Shown piece after piece: positions 38,648-46,463 of a DNA stretch of 57,295 nucleotides. The stretch is from assembly GCF_009674495.1 (NCBI RefSeq), contig NZ_WKJN01000036.1, positions 1 through 57,295 of the forward strand, written 5' to 3'. A program made the translations under genes and the position numbers. Source of the stretch: Duganella alba. Lineage in GTDB: Bacteria; Pseudomonadota; Gammaproteobacteria; Burkholderiales; Burkholderiaceae_D. Numbering within the stretch: position 1 is the stretch's first letter; each line of letters opens with the position of its first letter. Under the pieces are notes generated by a model that did no database searches, had not been told where the DNA came from, and saw nothing but the letters and a program-made list of their open reading frames with translations.

Positions 38648-40333
38648 ATGTCTAATATGGAAAGTTTTGCAGCCCTCTTCGAAGAATCCCTGTCGCGTCA
38701 AGACATGCGTTCGGGCGAAGTGATCTCGGCTGAAGTCGTTCGTCTGGATCACAACTTTGTGATCGTCAACGCCGGCCTGAAATCGGAAGCATTCATCCCT
38801 GTTGAAGAATTCAAAAATGACCAAGGCGAACTGGAAGTCAAAGTAGGCGACTTCGTTTCCGTGGCCATCGAATCGCTGGAAAATGGTTTCGGCGATACCA
38901 TCCTGTCGCGCGACAAAGCCAAGCGTCTGGCTTCGTGGCTGGCACTGGAAAAAGCAATGGAATCGGGCGAGATCGTCGTCGGTACCGTGAACGGCAAAGT
39001 CAAGGGCGGTCTGACCGTTCTGACCAACGGCATCCGTGCCTTCCTGCCAGGTTCGCTGGTCGACACCCGTCCGGTCAAAGACACCACCCCGTTCGAAGGC
39101 AAAACCCTCGAATTCAAAGTCATCAAACTGGACCGCAAGCGTAACAACGTGGTTCTGTCGCGTCGCGCTGTCATCGAAGCTTCGATGGGCGAAGAGCGTC
39201 AGAAACTGATGGAAACGCTGAAAGAAGGCACCGTGGTGACCGGCGTTGTGAAAAACATCACCGACTACGGCGCGTTCGTGGACCTGGGCGGCATCGACGG
39301 CCTGCTGCACATCACCGACCTGGCATGGCGTCGTGTGCGTCACCCATCGGAAGTGCTGACCGTTGGTCAAGAGATCACCGCCAAAGTCCTGAAATACGAT
39401 CAAGAGAAGAACCGTGTTTCGCTGGGCGTGAAGCAACTGGGCGACGATCCTTGGACCGGTCTGTCCCGTCGTTACCCACAAGGCACCCGTCTGTTCGGTA
39501 AAGTGACCAACCTGACCGACTACGGCGCGTTCGTTGAAGTGGAACAGGGCATCGAAGGCCTGGTTCACGTGTCCGAAATGGACTGGACCAACAAAAACGT
39601 CGCTCCAAACAAAGTTGTCCAGCTGGGCGACGAAGTAGAAGTGATGGTTCTGGAAATCGACGAAGAGCGTCGTCGTATTTCGCTGGGCATGAAACAGTGC
39701 AAAGCCAATCCATGGGACGACTTCGGCGTGACCCATAAGAAAGGTGACAAAGTCCGCGGCGCGATCAAATCGATCACCGACTTCGGCGTGTTCATCGGTC
39801 TGGCTGGCAACATCGACGGCCTGGTGCACCTGTCCGACCTGTCGTGGACCGAGTCCGGCGAAGAAGCCGTGCGCAAGTTCAAGAAAGGTGACGAACTGGA
39901 AGCCATCGTTCTGGCCATCGACGTTGAGCGCGAGCGCGTGTCCCTGGGCGTCAAGCAACTGGAAGGCGACCCATTCAACAACTTCGCCGCCATGAACGAC
40001 AAAGGTTCGCTGGTCACCGGCACCGTGAAATCGGTTGAGCCTAAAGGCGCCGTGATCCAACTGTCGGAAGAAGTTGAAGGCTACCTGCGCGCTTCGGAAA
40101 TCTCGCGTGACCGCGTGGAAGATGCTGGCACCCACCTGAAAGTCGGCGATTCCGTCGAAGCTCTGGTGATCAACATCGACCGTAAAGCACGTTCGATCCA
40201 GCTGTCGATCAAAGCGAAAGACTCGGCTGACACCGCTGAAGCGATGAAAAACATCGCTTCGGACAGCAGCGCCGCTTCGGGCACCACCAGCCTGGGCGCA
40301 CTGCTGAAAGCTAAGCTGGACAACAAGAACTAA
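38648..40333 (+). CDS. rpsA: 30S ribosomal protein S1
   Basis: A 561-residue S1 with six S1 RNA-binding repeats (E. coli 557). Repeated cores such as GVVKNITDYGAFVDLGGIDGLLHITDLAW and GKVTNLTDYGAFVEVEQGIEGLVHVSEMDW are visible. It binds mRNA leaders and unwinds them at the 30S platform. The ATG at 38648 gives MSNMESFAALFEESLSRQDMRSGEVI. Codon use differs from the flanks, with many CGT, GGT and GAA codons, the pattern of a highly expressed gene. Directly followed by ihfB, the usual partner. Confidence 0.97.
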   Translation: MSNMESFAALFEESLSRQDMRSGEVISAEVVRLDHNFVIVNAGLKSEAFIPVEEFKNDQGELEVKVGDFVSVAIESLENGFGDTILSRDKAKRLASWLALEKAMESGEIVVGTVNGKVKGGLTVLTNGIRAFLPGSLVDTRPVKDTTPFEGKTLEFKVIKLDRKRNNVVLSRRAVIEASMGEERQKLMETLKEGTVVTGVVKNITDYGAFVDLGGIDGLLHITDLAWRRVRHPSEVLTVGQEITAKVLKYDQEKNRVSLGVKQLGDDPWTGLSRRYPQGTRLFGKVTNLTDYGAFVEVEQGIEGLVHVSEMDWTNKNVAPNKVVQLGDEVEVMVLEIDEERRRISLGMKQCKANPWDDFGVTHKKGDKVRGAIKSITDFGVFIGLAGNIDGLVHLSDLSWTESGEEAVRKFKKGDELEAIVLAIDVERERVSLGVKQLEGDPFNNFAAMNDKGSLVTGTVKSVEPKGAVIQLSEEVEGYLRASEISRDRVEDAGTHLKVGDSVEALVINIDRKARSIQLSIKAKDSADTAEAMKNIASDSSAASGTTSLGALLKAKLDNKN

Positions 40334-40343
40334 GAACTAGTCG

Positions 40344-40649
40344 ATGACTAAGTCCGAGCTCATCAACCGCCTGGCTGAGCGTTATTCTCAGCTGGTGGCC
40401 AAGGATGCGGAATATGCCGTCAAGACCATTCTGGATGCGATGACCAACGCCTTGTCGACTGGTCAGCGCATCGAGATCCGCGGTTTTGGCAGCTTTGCCC
40501 TCAACAGCCGGCCGCCACGTATCGGACGTAATCCGAAGTCGGGCGACAAGGTGATGGTGCCCGAAAAACGGGTGCCTCACTTCAAGCCGGGCAAGCAATT
40601 GCGCGAGCGGGTTGACGCGATGGTTGGGCAACCGATCATCGAGGACTGA
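40344..40649 (+). CDS. ihfB: Integration host factor subunit beta
   Basis: A 101-residue DNA-bending protein of the HU/IHF family (IHF-beta 94 in E. coli). It begins MTKSELINRLAERYSQLVAKDAEYAVKTILDAMTNALSTGQRIEIRGFGSFALNSRPPRIGRNPKSGDKVMVPEKRVPHFKPGKQLRERV, with the intercalating Pro in RNPKSG. It forms a heterodimer with IHF-alpha for site-specific bending in recombination and transcription. A strong intrinsic terminator follows, and rpsA lies 10 bp upstream. Confidence 0.96.
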   Translation: MTKSELINRLAERYSQLVAKDAEYAVKTILDAMTNALSTGQRIEIRGFGSFALNSRPPRIGRNPKSGDKVMVPEKRVPHFKPGKQLRERVDAMVGQPIIED

Positions 40650-40665
40650 AGCATACGCTGGAAAT

Positions 40666-40701
40666 AAAAAGCGGCATCCCTCGGGACGCCGCTTTTTTTT
40701 T
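40666..40701 (+). terminator. Intrinsic terminator of ihfB
   Basis: AAAAAGCGGCATCCC (40666-40680) pairs with GGGACGCCGCTTTTT (40683-40697), with one mismatch or wobble, and runs into T's. Confidence 0.9.
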
Positions 40702-40757
40702 ATGGGCGCTAGTGCGATACTGGCGCTCTCGGAACTAACACCACAGGACACCGGCTG

Positions 40758-41060
40758 ATGAAATTCATCTCCACCCTTATAGGCTTCGTTATATTCGTCT
40801 TGTTTTTCGGCTTCGCGCTGAAAAACTCGCAGGAAGTCGACCTGCATCTGTTCCTGCACTACGAGCTGCGCGGCCCGCTGGTGCTGATGCTGCTGGGCTT
40901 TTTCGTCGCTGGCGCCGTGCTGGGCGTGCTGGCGCTGACGCCCACCGTGTTCCGCCACCGCCGCGAAACGAACAAACACAAGACCACCATCCACACGCTG
41001 CAAACCTCGGCGCAGCAGGCCACGCGCCAGCCGCAGCCCGACAGCGTCACCCCCCAATAA
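40758..41060 (+). CDS. lapA: Lipopolysaccharide assembly protein A (LapA, YciS family)
   Basis: A 100-residue membrane protein with two helices (MKFISTLIGFVIFVLFFGFALKNSQEVDLHLF and RGPLVLMLLGFFVAGAVLGVLALTPTVF) then a cytoplasmic basic tail, matching LapA/DUF1049. With LapB it helps the FtsH-LpxC control of lipopolysaccharide synthesis. It lies 13 bp upstream of lapB, as in E. coli yciS-yciM. Confidence 0.9.
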   Translation: MKFISTLIGFVIFVLFFGFALKNSQEVDLHLFLHYELRGPLVLMLLGFFVAGAVLGVLALTPTVFRHRRETNKHKTTIHTLQTSAQQATRQPQPDSVTPQ

Positions 41061-41073
41061 AAAATAGACACAC

Positions 41074-42249
41074 ATGGAATTAGAACTCTGGTGGTTACTG
41101 GGCATCCCTATCCTGTTCGGCCTGGGATGGCTCGCCGCGCGCGTCGACATCCGTCAACTGCTGTCCGAATCGCGCACGCTGCCGCGCGGCTATTACAAGG
41201 GCCTGAATTTCCTGCTCAACGACCAGCAGGACAAGGCGGTCGACGCCTTCATTGAAATCCTCCAGCTGGACCCGGAATCGGCCGACATGCACTTCGCGCT
41301 CGGCAACCTGTTCCGCCGCCGCGGCGAGACCGAACGCGCCATCCGCGTGCACCAGAACCTGCTGGCGCGCCCGGACCTGCCGCAGGAGCAGAAGGAGCAC
41401 GCGCAGTATGAACTGGGCATGGACTACCTGAAGGCCGGCCTGCTGGACCGCGCCGAGGAGACCTTCAACACCATGCTGCACGGCCAGTACGCGGTGCAGG
41501 CGCGCCGCGCGCTGCTGGAGATCTTCCAGCGCGAGAAGGAGTGGCCGCGCGCGATCGAGGCGGCCATCGGCCTGCAGGAATCGGGCGCCGGCTCGCGCCA
41601 GAAGCAGATCGCGCAGTTCTACTGCGAACTGGCGCAGGACGCGCTGGTGCACCTGCATCCGGAACAGGCGCTGGAGCTGCTGGACAAGTCGTTGCTGGCC
41701 GACCGCGTCAACGTGCGCGCCACCATGCTGACCGGCGATGCCCAGCTGGCGCTGGGCGATGTCGAAGGCGCGCTGATGACCTGGCGCCGCGTCGAGCAGA
41801 TCAGCGTGCCGCACGTGGCGCTGGTGGCGCAGCGGCTGATGGACGGCTACCGCAAGGTGGGCCGGCCGCAGGAAGGCGTCAATCTGCTGAAATCGTATCT
41901 GGAGCAGGCCTCGTCGATCGATCTGATCGAGGTGGTCTACAAGGCGGTGCTGGAGCTGGACGGCATGGACGCCGCCAAGCAGCTGATCTCCAATGAGCTG
42001 CGCCGCACGCCGACCCTGCTGGGTCTCGACAAGCTGCTGGAAGCGCGTCTGATGGACGCGCCGCCGAACCTGGTGTCGGAGCTGTCGATGGTGAAGAACC
42101 TGGTGCACAGCTACACCCAGAAGCTGGCGCGCTACCAGTGCAGCCACTGCGGCTTCAAGGCGCGCCAGTTCTACTGGCAGTGCCCTGGTTGCAGCCGCTG
42201 GGAGACCTACCCGCCACGCCGCACCGAAGAACTCAATGTCATGAATTAA
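41074..42249 (+). CDS. lapB: Lipopolysaccharide assembly protein B (LapB, YciM)
   Basis: A 391-residue protein (E. coli LapB 389): an N-terminal membrane helix (LWWLLGIPILFGLGWLAARVD), nine or so tetratricopeptide-like repeats (AFIEILQLDPESADMHFALGNLFRRRGETERAIRVHQNLL and onwards) and a C-terminal rubredoxin-type zinc ribbon with CSHCGFKARQFYWQCPGC (CxxC...CxxC). It recruits LpxC to the FtsH protease and acts as an LPS assembly scaffold. It is coupled to lapA. Confidence 0.95.
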   Translation: MELELWWLLGIPILFGLGWLAARVDIRQLLSESRTLPRGYYKGLNFLLNDQQDKAVDAFIEILQLDPESADMHFALGNLFRRRGETERAIRVHQNLLARPDLPQEQKEHAQYELGMDYLKAGLLDRAEETFNTMLHGQYAVQARRALLEIFQREKEWPRAIEAAIGLQESGAGSRQKQIAQFYCELAQDALVHLHPEQALELLDKSLLADRVNVRATMLTGDAQLALGDVEGALMTWRRVEQISVPHVALVAQRLMDGYRKVGRPQEGVNLLKSYLEQASSIDLIEVVYKAVLELDGMDAAKQLISNELRRTPTLLGLDKLLEARLMDAPPNLVSELSMVKNLVHSYTQKLARYQCSHCGFKARQFYWQCPGCSRWETYPPRRTEELNVMN

Positions 42250-42264
42250 GGTTTTACACGCACC

Positions 42265-43632
42265 ATGAAGATCACCATTATCGGCACCGGCTACGTTGGC
42301 CTGGTCACCGGCGCCTGCCTGGCGGAGCTGGGCAACGACGTTTTCTGCCTCGACGTCGACCAGAAGAAAATCGACCTGCTGAACAACGGCGGCATCCCGA
42401 TCCACGAACCGGGCCTGGAAGAAGTGGTCGCGCGCAACCGCGCCGCCGGCCGCATTCAGTTCTCGACCGACGTTGCTGCCTCGGTGGCGCACGGCGAAGT
42501 GCAGTTCATCGCGGTCGGCACCCCGCCCGACGAAGACGGCTCGGCCGACCTGCAATACGTGCTGGCCGCCGCCCGCAACATCGGCAAGCACATGACCGGC
42601 TTCAAGGTCATCGTCGACAAATCCACCGTGCCGGTCGGCACCGGCGATCGCGTCAAGGCGGCGCTGCAGGAAGAACTGACCAAACGCGGCGCCGATGCCG
42701 GCTTCTCGGTGGTGTCGAATCCCGAATTCCTCAAAGAGGGGGCGGCGGTGGAAGACTTCATGCGCCCGGACCGCATCGTCATCGGCCATGACAGCACGGC
42801 CGAAGGCCAGCAGGCCGCGGCGCTGATGAAGAAGCTGTACGCGCCGTTCAACCGCAACCACGAACGCACCTTCTGGATGGACGTGCGCTCGGCCGAATTC
42901 ACCAAGTACGCCGCCAACGCCATGCTGGCCACGCGCATCTCGTTCATGAACGAACTGGCCAACCTGGCCGACCGCGTCGGCGTCGACATCGAGGCGGTCC
43001 GCCACGGCATCGGCTCCGATCCGCGCATCGGCCACAGCTTCCTGTACGCCGGCGCCGGCTACGGTGGTTCGTGCTTCCCGAAAGACGTGCAGGCGCTGGA
43101 GCGCACGGCGCGCCAGTACGAACAGGATCTGCTGATCCTGCGCGCGGTGGAAGCGGTCAACGACAAGCAGAAGCTGGTGCTGGGCCGCAAAGTGGTGCAG
43201 CGCTTCGGCGCCGACCTGGCGGGCAAGCACTTCGCCATCTGGGGCCTGGCCTTCAAGCCGAACACCGACGACATGCGCGAAGCGCCGGCCCGCATGCTGG
43301 TGCGCCAGCTGCTGGACGCCGGCGCCACCGTGGCGGTGTACGATCCGGTCGCCATGGCCGAGGCGCAGCGCGTGCTGGCGCTGGACCTGAACGCCGAGGA
43401 ACTGGCGCGCGTGCGTTTCGCCGCCAGCGCCATGGACACGCTGGACGGCGCCGAGGCGCTGGTCATCGTCACCGAATGGAAGGCGTTCCGCGCGCCGGAC
43501 TTCGACAAGATCAAGGCGTCGCTCAAGCAGGCCGTGATCTTCGACGGCCGCAACCTGTTCGAGCCGGACGTGATGTCGCAGGCCGGCTTTGAATACCACG
43601 GCATCGGCCGTTCCATCCTGACCCGCAGCTAA
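42265..43632 (+). CDS. ugd: UDP-glucose 6-dehydrogenase
   Basis: A 455-residue nucleotide-sugar dehydrogenase: N-terminal NAD domain (MKITIIGTGYVGLVTGACLAELGNDVFCLDVD), the TVPVGTGDRVKAAL motif, VSNPEFLKEGAAVEDFMRPDRIVIG and the catalytic Cys in GAGYGGSCFPKDVQAL. It converts UDP-glucose to UDP-glucuronate for polysaccharide or lipid A modification. Its position next to lapB and the heptose kinase points to cell-envelope glycan supply. An alternative GDP-mannose dehydrogenase role is unlikely, since the active-site context is UGDH-like. Confidence 0.95.
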   Translation: MKITIIGTGYVGLVTGACLAELGNDVFCLDVDQKKIDLLNNGGIPIHEPGLEEVVARNRAAGRIQFSTDVAASVAHGEVQFIAVGTPPDEDGSADLQYVLAAARNIGKHMTGFKVIVDKSTVPVGTGDRVKAALQEELTKRGADAGFSVVSNPEFLKEGAAVEDFMRPDRIVIGHDSTAEGQQAAALMKKLYAPFNRNHERTFWMDVRSAEFTKYAANAMLATRISFMNELANLADRVGVDIEAVRHGIGSDPRIGHSFLYAGAGYGGSCFPKDVQALERTARQYEQDLLILRAVEAVNDKQKLVLGRKVVQRFGADLAGKHFAIWGLAFKPNTDDMREAPARMLVRQLLDAGATVAVYDPVAMAEAQRVLALDLNAEELARVRFAASAMDTLDGAEALVIVTEWKAFRAPDFDKIKASLKQAVIFDGRNLFEPDVMSQAGFEYHGIGRSILTRS

Positions 43633-43642
43633 CGAGGTGACC

Positions 43643-44566
43643 GTGACGACGAATCTGGACAAAGTACGCATCCTGGTGGTCGGCGACGTCATGCTGGACC
43701 GTTACTGGTTCGGCGATGTCAGCCGCATTTCGCCGGAAGCGCCGGTGCCGGTGGTGCGCATCGAACGCCGCGAGGCGCGCCTGGGCGGCGCCGCCAACGT
43801 CGCGCGCAACGCCGCCGCCCTGGGCGCGCAGGCCGGCCTGCTGGGCATCGTCGGCAACGACGAGGCGGGCGACGAGGTGCAGCAGCTGCTCGAAGGCGAC
43901 GGCATCCGCAGCTACCTGAAGCGCGACGAGGCGATTTCCACCATCATCAAGCTGCGCGTGATCGGCCGCCAGCAGCAGATGGTGCGCATCGACTTCGAGG
44001 AAGCGCCGACCGACACCGTGTTGCGCGACAAGCTGCTGCAGTTCAAGGCGCTGCTGGCCGACTACGATGTCATCGTGCTGTCCGACTACGCCAAGGGCAG
44101 CCTGGTGGCGGTGGCCGACATGATCGCGGCCGCGCGCGCGGCCGGCAAGGTGGTGATGGTCGATCCGAAAGGCGACGACTTCACCCGCTACACCGGCGCC
44201 ACCATGCTGACGCCGAACAAATCGGAATTCAAGCACATCGTCGGCTCGTGGAGCAGCGAGGAGCAGCTGAGCGCCAAGGCGCAGGCGCTGCGCGCGCAGC
44301 TCAAGCTCGACGCGTTGCTGCTGACCCGTTCGGAAGAGGGCATGACCCTGTACACCGACGGCGCGCAGTTCCACATGCCGGCGCAGGCGCGCGAGGTGTT
44401 CGACGTTTCCGGCGCCGGCGATACCGTGATCGCCACCATGGCCTGCATGCTGGGCACCGGCGCCGGCTGGCAGGAGGCGGTGGAAACCGCCAACCGCGCC
44501 GGCGGCATCGTGGTCGGCAAGCTGGGCACGGCCACCGTCACGCGCGAGGAGCTGTTCCCTTCCTGA
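43643..44566 (+). CDS. rfaE1: D-glycero-beta-D-manno-heptose-7-phosphate kinase (RfaE domain I)
   Basis: A 307-residue ribokinase-family kinase (PF00294): VRILVVGDVMLDRYWFGDVSRISPEAPVPVVRIERREARLGGAANVARNAAALG at the start and the C-terminal FDVSGAGDTVIATMACMLGTGAGWQEAVETANRAGGIVVGKLGTATVT anion-hole motif with the catalytic Asp. It phosphorylates D,D-heptose-7-phosphate for ADP-heptose of LPS inner core. The nucleotidyltransferase domain of bifunctional HldE is absent, so that step is encoded elsewhere. Start choice: a GTG at 43643 with GAGG 5 bases upstream; another GTG at 43637 is in frame. Confidence 0.9.
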   Translation: MTTNLDKVRILVVGDVMLDRYWFGDVSRISPEAPVPVVRIERREARLGGAANVARNAAALGAQAGLLGIVGNDEAGDEVQQLLEGDGIRSYLKRDEAISTIIKLRVIGRQQQMVRIDFEEAPTDTVLRDKLLQFKALLADYDVIVLSDYAKGSLVAVADMIAAARAAGKVVMVDPKGDDFTRYTGATMLTPNKSEFKHIVGSWSSEEQLSAKAQALRAQLKLDALLLTRSEEGMTLYTDGAQFHMPAQAREVFDVSGAGDTVIATMACMLGTGAGWQEAVETANRAGGIVVGKLGTATVTREELFPS

Positions 44567-44585
44567 GCTGTTTTTGAGCTTCGAG

Positions 44586-44620
44586 GCCCCGCACCGGTAC
44601 GAACCGTGCGGGGCTTTTTT
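44586..44620 (+). terminator. Intrinsic terminator of the heptose kinase gene
   Basis: A GC-rich stem GCCCCGCAC ... GTGCGGGGC (44586-44614) with an extended inner CGGT-ACCG pairing is followed by TTTTTT. Confidence 0.9.
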
Positions 44621-44664
44621 ATGTTTAATGTGATAATTATTTAATAACTACATGGGAAGGTGTG

Positions 44665-45537
44665 ATGGCGCGTTTTCTGATGCTGATGCTGCTGGCGCTG
44701 GCCGGGCAGGCGCCGGCCACCACGCCGCAGGAGCGCACCATTGCCTCCGCCACCTCGCCGCATCTGGCCTATCGCGGCGGCACGCCGGTCACGGTGCAGT
44801 ATGCGCGGCGCGAAGGCTACGCCAATCTGGGCGGCGAGAACGCGGCGCTGATCGCGCGGCTCAAGCAGCAGGTGCAGGACTGCGCCGGGAGCAACCCGGC
44901 GGCCAAACAGGTCACCGATTGGCCGGACCATATGTGGTTCACGCGGCATGAGGATTACGCGGCCGCCAACCGCCGCATCGAGTACGTGATGACGGCCACG
45001 TATGGGGTGGACATTCGTGACTGCACGCTGCTGCCGGGTCTTGTGTCGTCCGCGACCCTCGCGTCGGCCGGGCGCATCTGCAAGATCGACCTGCTGAAGA
45101 AAATCGCCACCGGCGATTGCGAGCGCGACGGCCACGCTAACGCGCCGCCAGGGCCGCGCATGACGACCAGCATGGACCAGTTGATCAAGCAGATGGAGCG
45201 CAATCCGGCGATGGCCGGCGTCGCCGCGCAGATGCGCGCGCAGCAGGTGCTGGCCGCGCAGCGCACCGGCGAGAAGCGGGTGGTCATGGGCGCCGGCTGC
45301 GATGTCTGGCGTCACAAGGTGCCGACGATCGCAACGCCGACCATGTTCTGCCTGTCCAACGGCGGCAGTTTTATTCCAGCCATCGCGATGGAGGTAGGCG
45401 GCATGGGCGGGCTGGTGCTGGAGGAAGACAATCCGAACGGCTGGCGGCTGCATGCGGTGGACGTCAAAATCGACACGCAGGTCGGCAACGCGGTGTTCGC
45501 GCCGTATGCGGGCGGCGGCTACACCTTCGAGAAATAA
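44665..45537 (+). CDS. Exported protein of unknown function, Tad-linked family member 1
   Basis: A 290-residue protein with an N-terminal signal (MARFLMLMLLALAGQAPA) and no further membrane helix. It is a paralogue of the protein at 47831-48739: shared blocks include GYANLGGENAALIARLKQQVQDC, AANRRIEYV, DCTLLPGLVSSATLAS, QMERNPAMAGVAAQM, GEKRVVMGAGCDVWRHKVP and NAVFAPYAGGGYTFEK. Cysteines at conserved spots suggest disulphides. The family is not recognised by me. The ATG at 44665 lies 5 bases after GGGAAGG; the in-frame GTG at 44662 is possible. Upstream is a strong terminator, so it has its own promoter. Confidence 0.6.
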   Translation: MARFLMLMLLALAGQAPATTPQERTIASATSPHLAYRGGTPVTVQYARREGYANLGGENAALIARLKQQVQDCAGSNPAAKQVTDWPDHMWFTRHEDYAAANRRIEYVMTATYGVDIRDCTLLPGLVSSATLASAGRICKIDLLKKIATGDCERDGHANAPPGPRMTTSMDQLIKQMERNPAMAGVAAQMRAQQVLAAQRTGEKRVVMGAGCDVWRHKVPTIATPTMFCLSNGGSFIPAIAMEVGGMGGLVLEEDNPNGWRLHAVDVKIDTQVGNAVFAPYAGGGYTFEK

Positions 45538-45644
45538 GCGGCTTGATCTGGCTCAGACGGACGGGTCAACGAGGACATGCAGGGGCCGTTATGGTGGACG
45601 CAAGGTGCGATGGTCGCCCTTGCCTAACCCATACGGAGACGCAT

Positions 45645-45941
45645 ATGTATAAGAAACTATTGTTGGCCGTTGCCACGCTGGTGGCAAGCATGACCTTTGC
45701 TTGGGCCCAGGTCGATGTCAACAAGGCCGACGAGGCCGCGCTGGACAGCATCCGCGGCCTCGGACCCGCCAAGACCAAGGCCATCCTGGAAGAACGCAAG
45801 AAAGGCGAGTTCAAGGACTGGACCGATCTGGAAACGCGCGTCAAGGGCATCGGCCCCAAGAACGCCGCCCGCCTGTCGGAAGCCGGCTTGCAGGTGAACG
45901 GCAAGTCCAAGGACGGCGCCCCCGCCAAGTCCGCCAAATAA
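45645..45941 (+). CDS. Helix-hairpin-helix (ComEA-like) exported protein
   Basis: A 98-residue protein with a signal peptide (MYKKLLLAVATLVASMTFAWA) and one ComEA-type double HhH domain: VDVNKADEAALDSIRGLGPAKTKAILEERKKGEFKDWTDLETRVKGIGPKNAARLSEAGLQV. In Gram-negative bacteria such small periplasmic proteins bind incoming DNA during natural transformation. It lies between the Tad-linked exported protein and the Tad pilin, closed by an intrinsic terminator. A dedicated competence role is plausible but not proven, since similar HhH proteins are also found alone. Confidence 0.85.
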   Translation: MYKKLLLAVATLVASMTFAWAQVDVNKADEAALDSIRGLGPAKTKAILEERKKGEFKDWTDLETRVKGIGPKNAARLSEAGLQVNGKSKDGAPAKSAK

Positions 45942-45957
45942 TCCGTTGCCTTCATAT

Positions 45958-45985
45958 AACAGCCCTGCCGCGCGGGGCTGTTTTT
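45958..45985 (+). terminator. Intrinsic terminator of the ComEA-like gene
   Basis: AACAGCCC (45958-45965) and GGGCTGTT (45975-45982) pair around a 9-nt loop and are followed by T's. Confidence 0.85.
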
Positions 45986-46108
45986 GGATGGGCACAGACC
46001 GCCGCCGGGCTGGAAGCTTAACTCATCCATACCCCCGCACGTTTAACAATCTGATAAAAACAACATGCTTTTATCTAAATATTTTAAAAGTGATAATGTG
46101 TGAATATG

Positions 46109-46124
46109 TGTGAGCTATCTCACA
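46109..46124. promoter_or_regulatory. Perfect CRP-family binding site upstream of the Tad pilin gene
   Basis: TGTGA-GCTATC-TCACA (46109-46124) matches the TGTGA-N6-TCACA consensus on both halves, inside a GTGTGAG/CTCACAC inverted repeat. A further TGTGA half-site precedes it at 46099-46103. A TTGACT (46131-46136) and a TATATT (46127-46132) lie just downstream; which is the promoter is not clear. Confidence 0.7.
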
Positions 46125-46164
46125 CTTATATTGACTCCTCTTTAACATTTTGAAGGGGAGTGAG

Positions 46165-46449
46165 ATGAAAATCCGTACATTATTCCGCAAACAGCGCGGC
46201 CAGGGCATGACCGAGTACATCATCATCGTGGCCTTGATCGCGGTGGCGGCGATTGCTGTGACACAATTGTTCGGTGCGACCATCCGTAACCAGGTGGCAG
46301 GTATCGCTCAGGAGGTCTCTGGCAAGAGCGGCAAGGATTCGATTGACCAAGCTGGTACTGCCGCCACTGCTGCTGCTACTGCCGCCAAGGACAACAACAA
46401 AAATACCCTGTCGAGCTACGGCGACCAGGCGACCACCGGCAAGCAGTAA
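46165..46449 (+). CDS. Flp/Tad-type (type IVb) pilin
   Basis: A 94-residue prepilin: a short basic leader (MKIRTLFRKQRG) then the cleavage and hydrophobic motif G-QGMTEY-IIIVALIAVAAIAVTQLFG, with Glu at +5 and Tyr at +6 as in Flp pilins. The C-terminal region is Ala/Lys/Asp-rich and probably flexible. It is longer than classical Flp (about 50-60), so it might be a major pilin with a longer tail. ATG at 46165 has GGGGAG at spacing 4. It is the first gene of the Tad cluster and lies under the CRP-type site. Confidence 0.88.
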   Translation: MKIRTLFRKQRGQGMTEYIIIVALIAVAAIAVTQLFGATIRNQVAGIAQEVSGKSGKDSIDQAGTAATAAATAAKDNNKNTLSSYGDQATTGKQ

Positions 46450-46463
46450 GACCGCCTATTGCC

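Noticed and set aside
41095..43692. 865-codon minus-strand frame across lapB and ugd
   Set aside because: It spans two clear plus-strand genes and has shadow composition.
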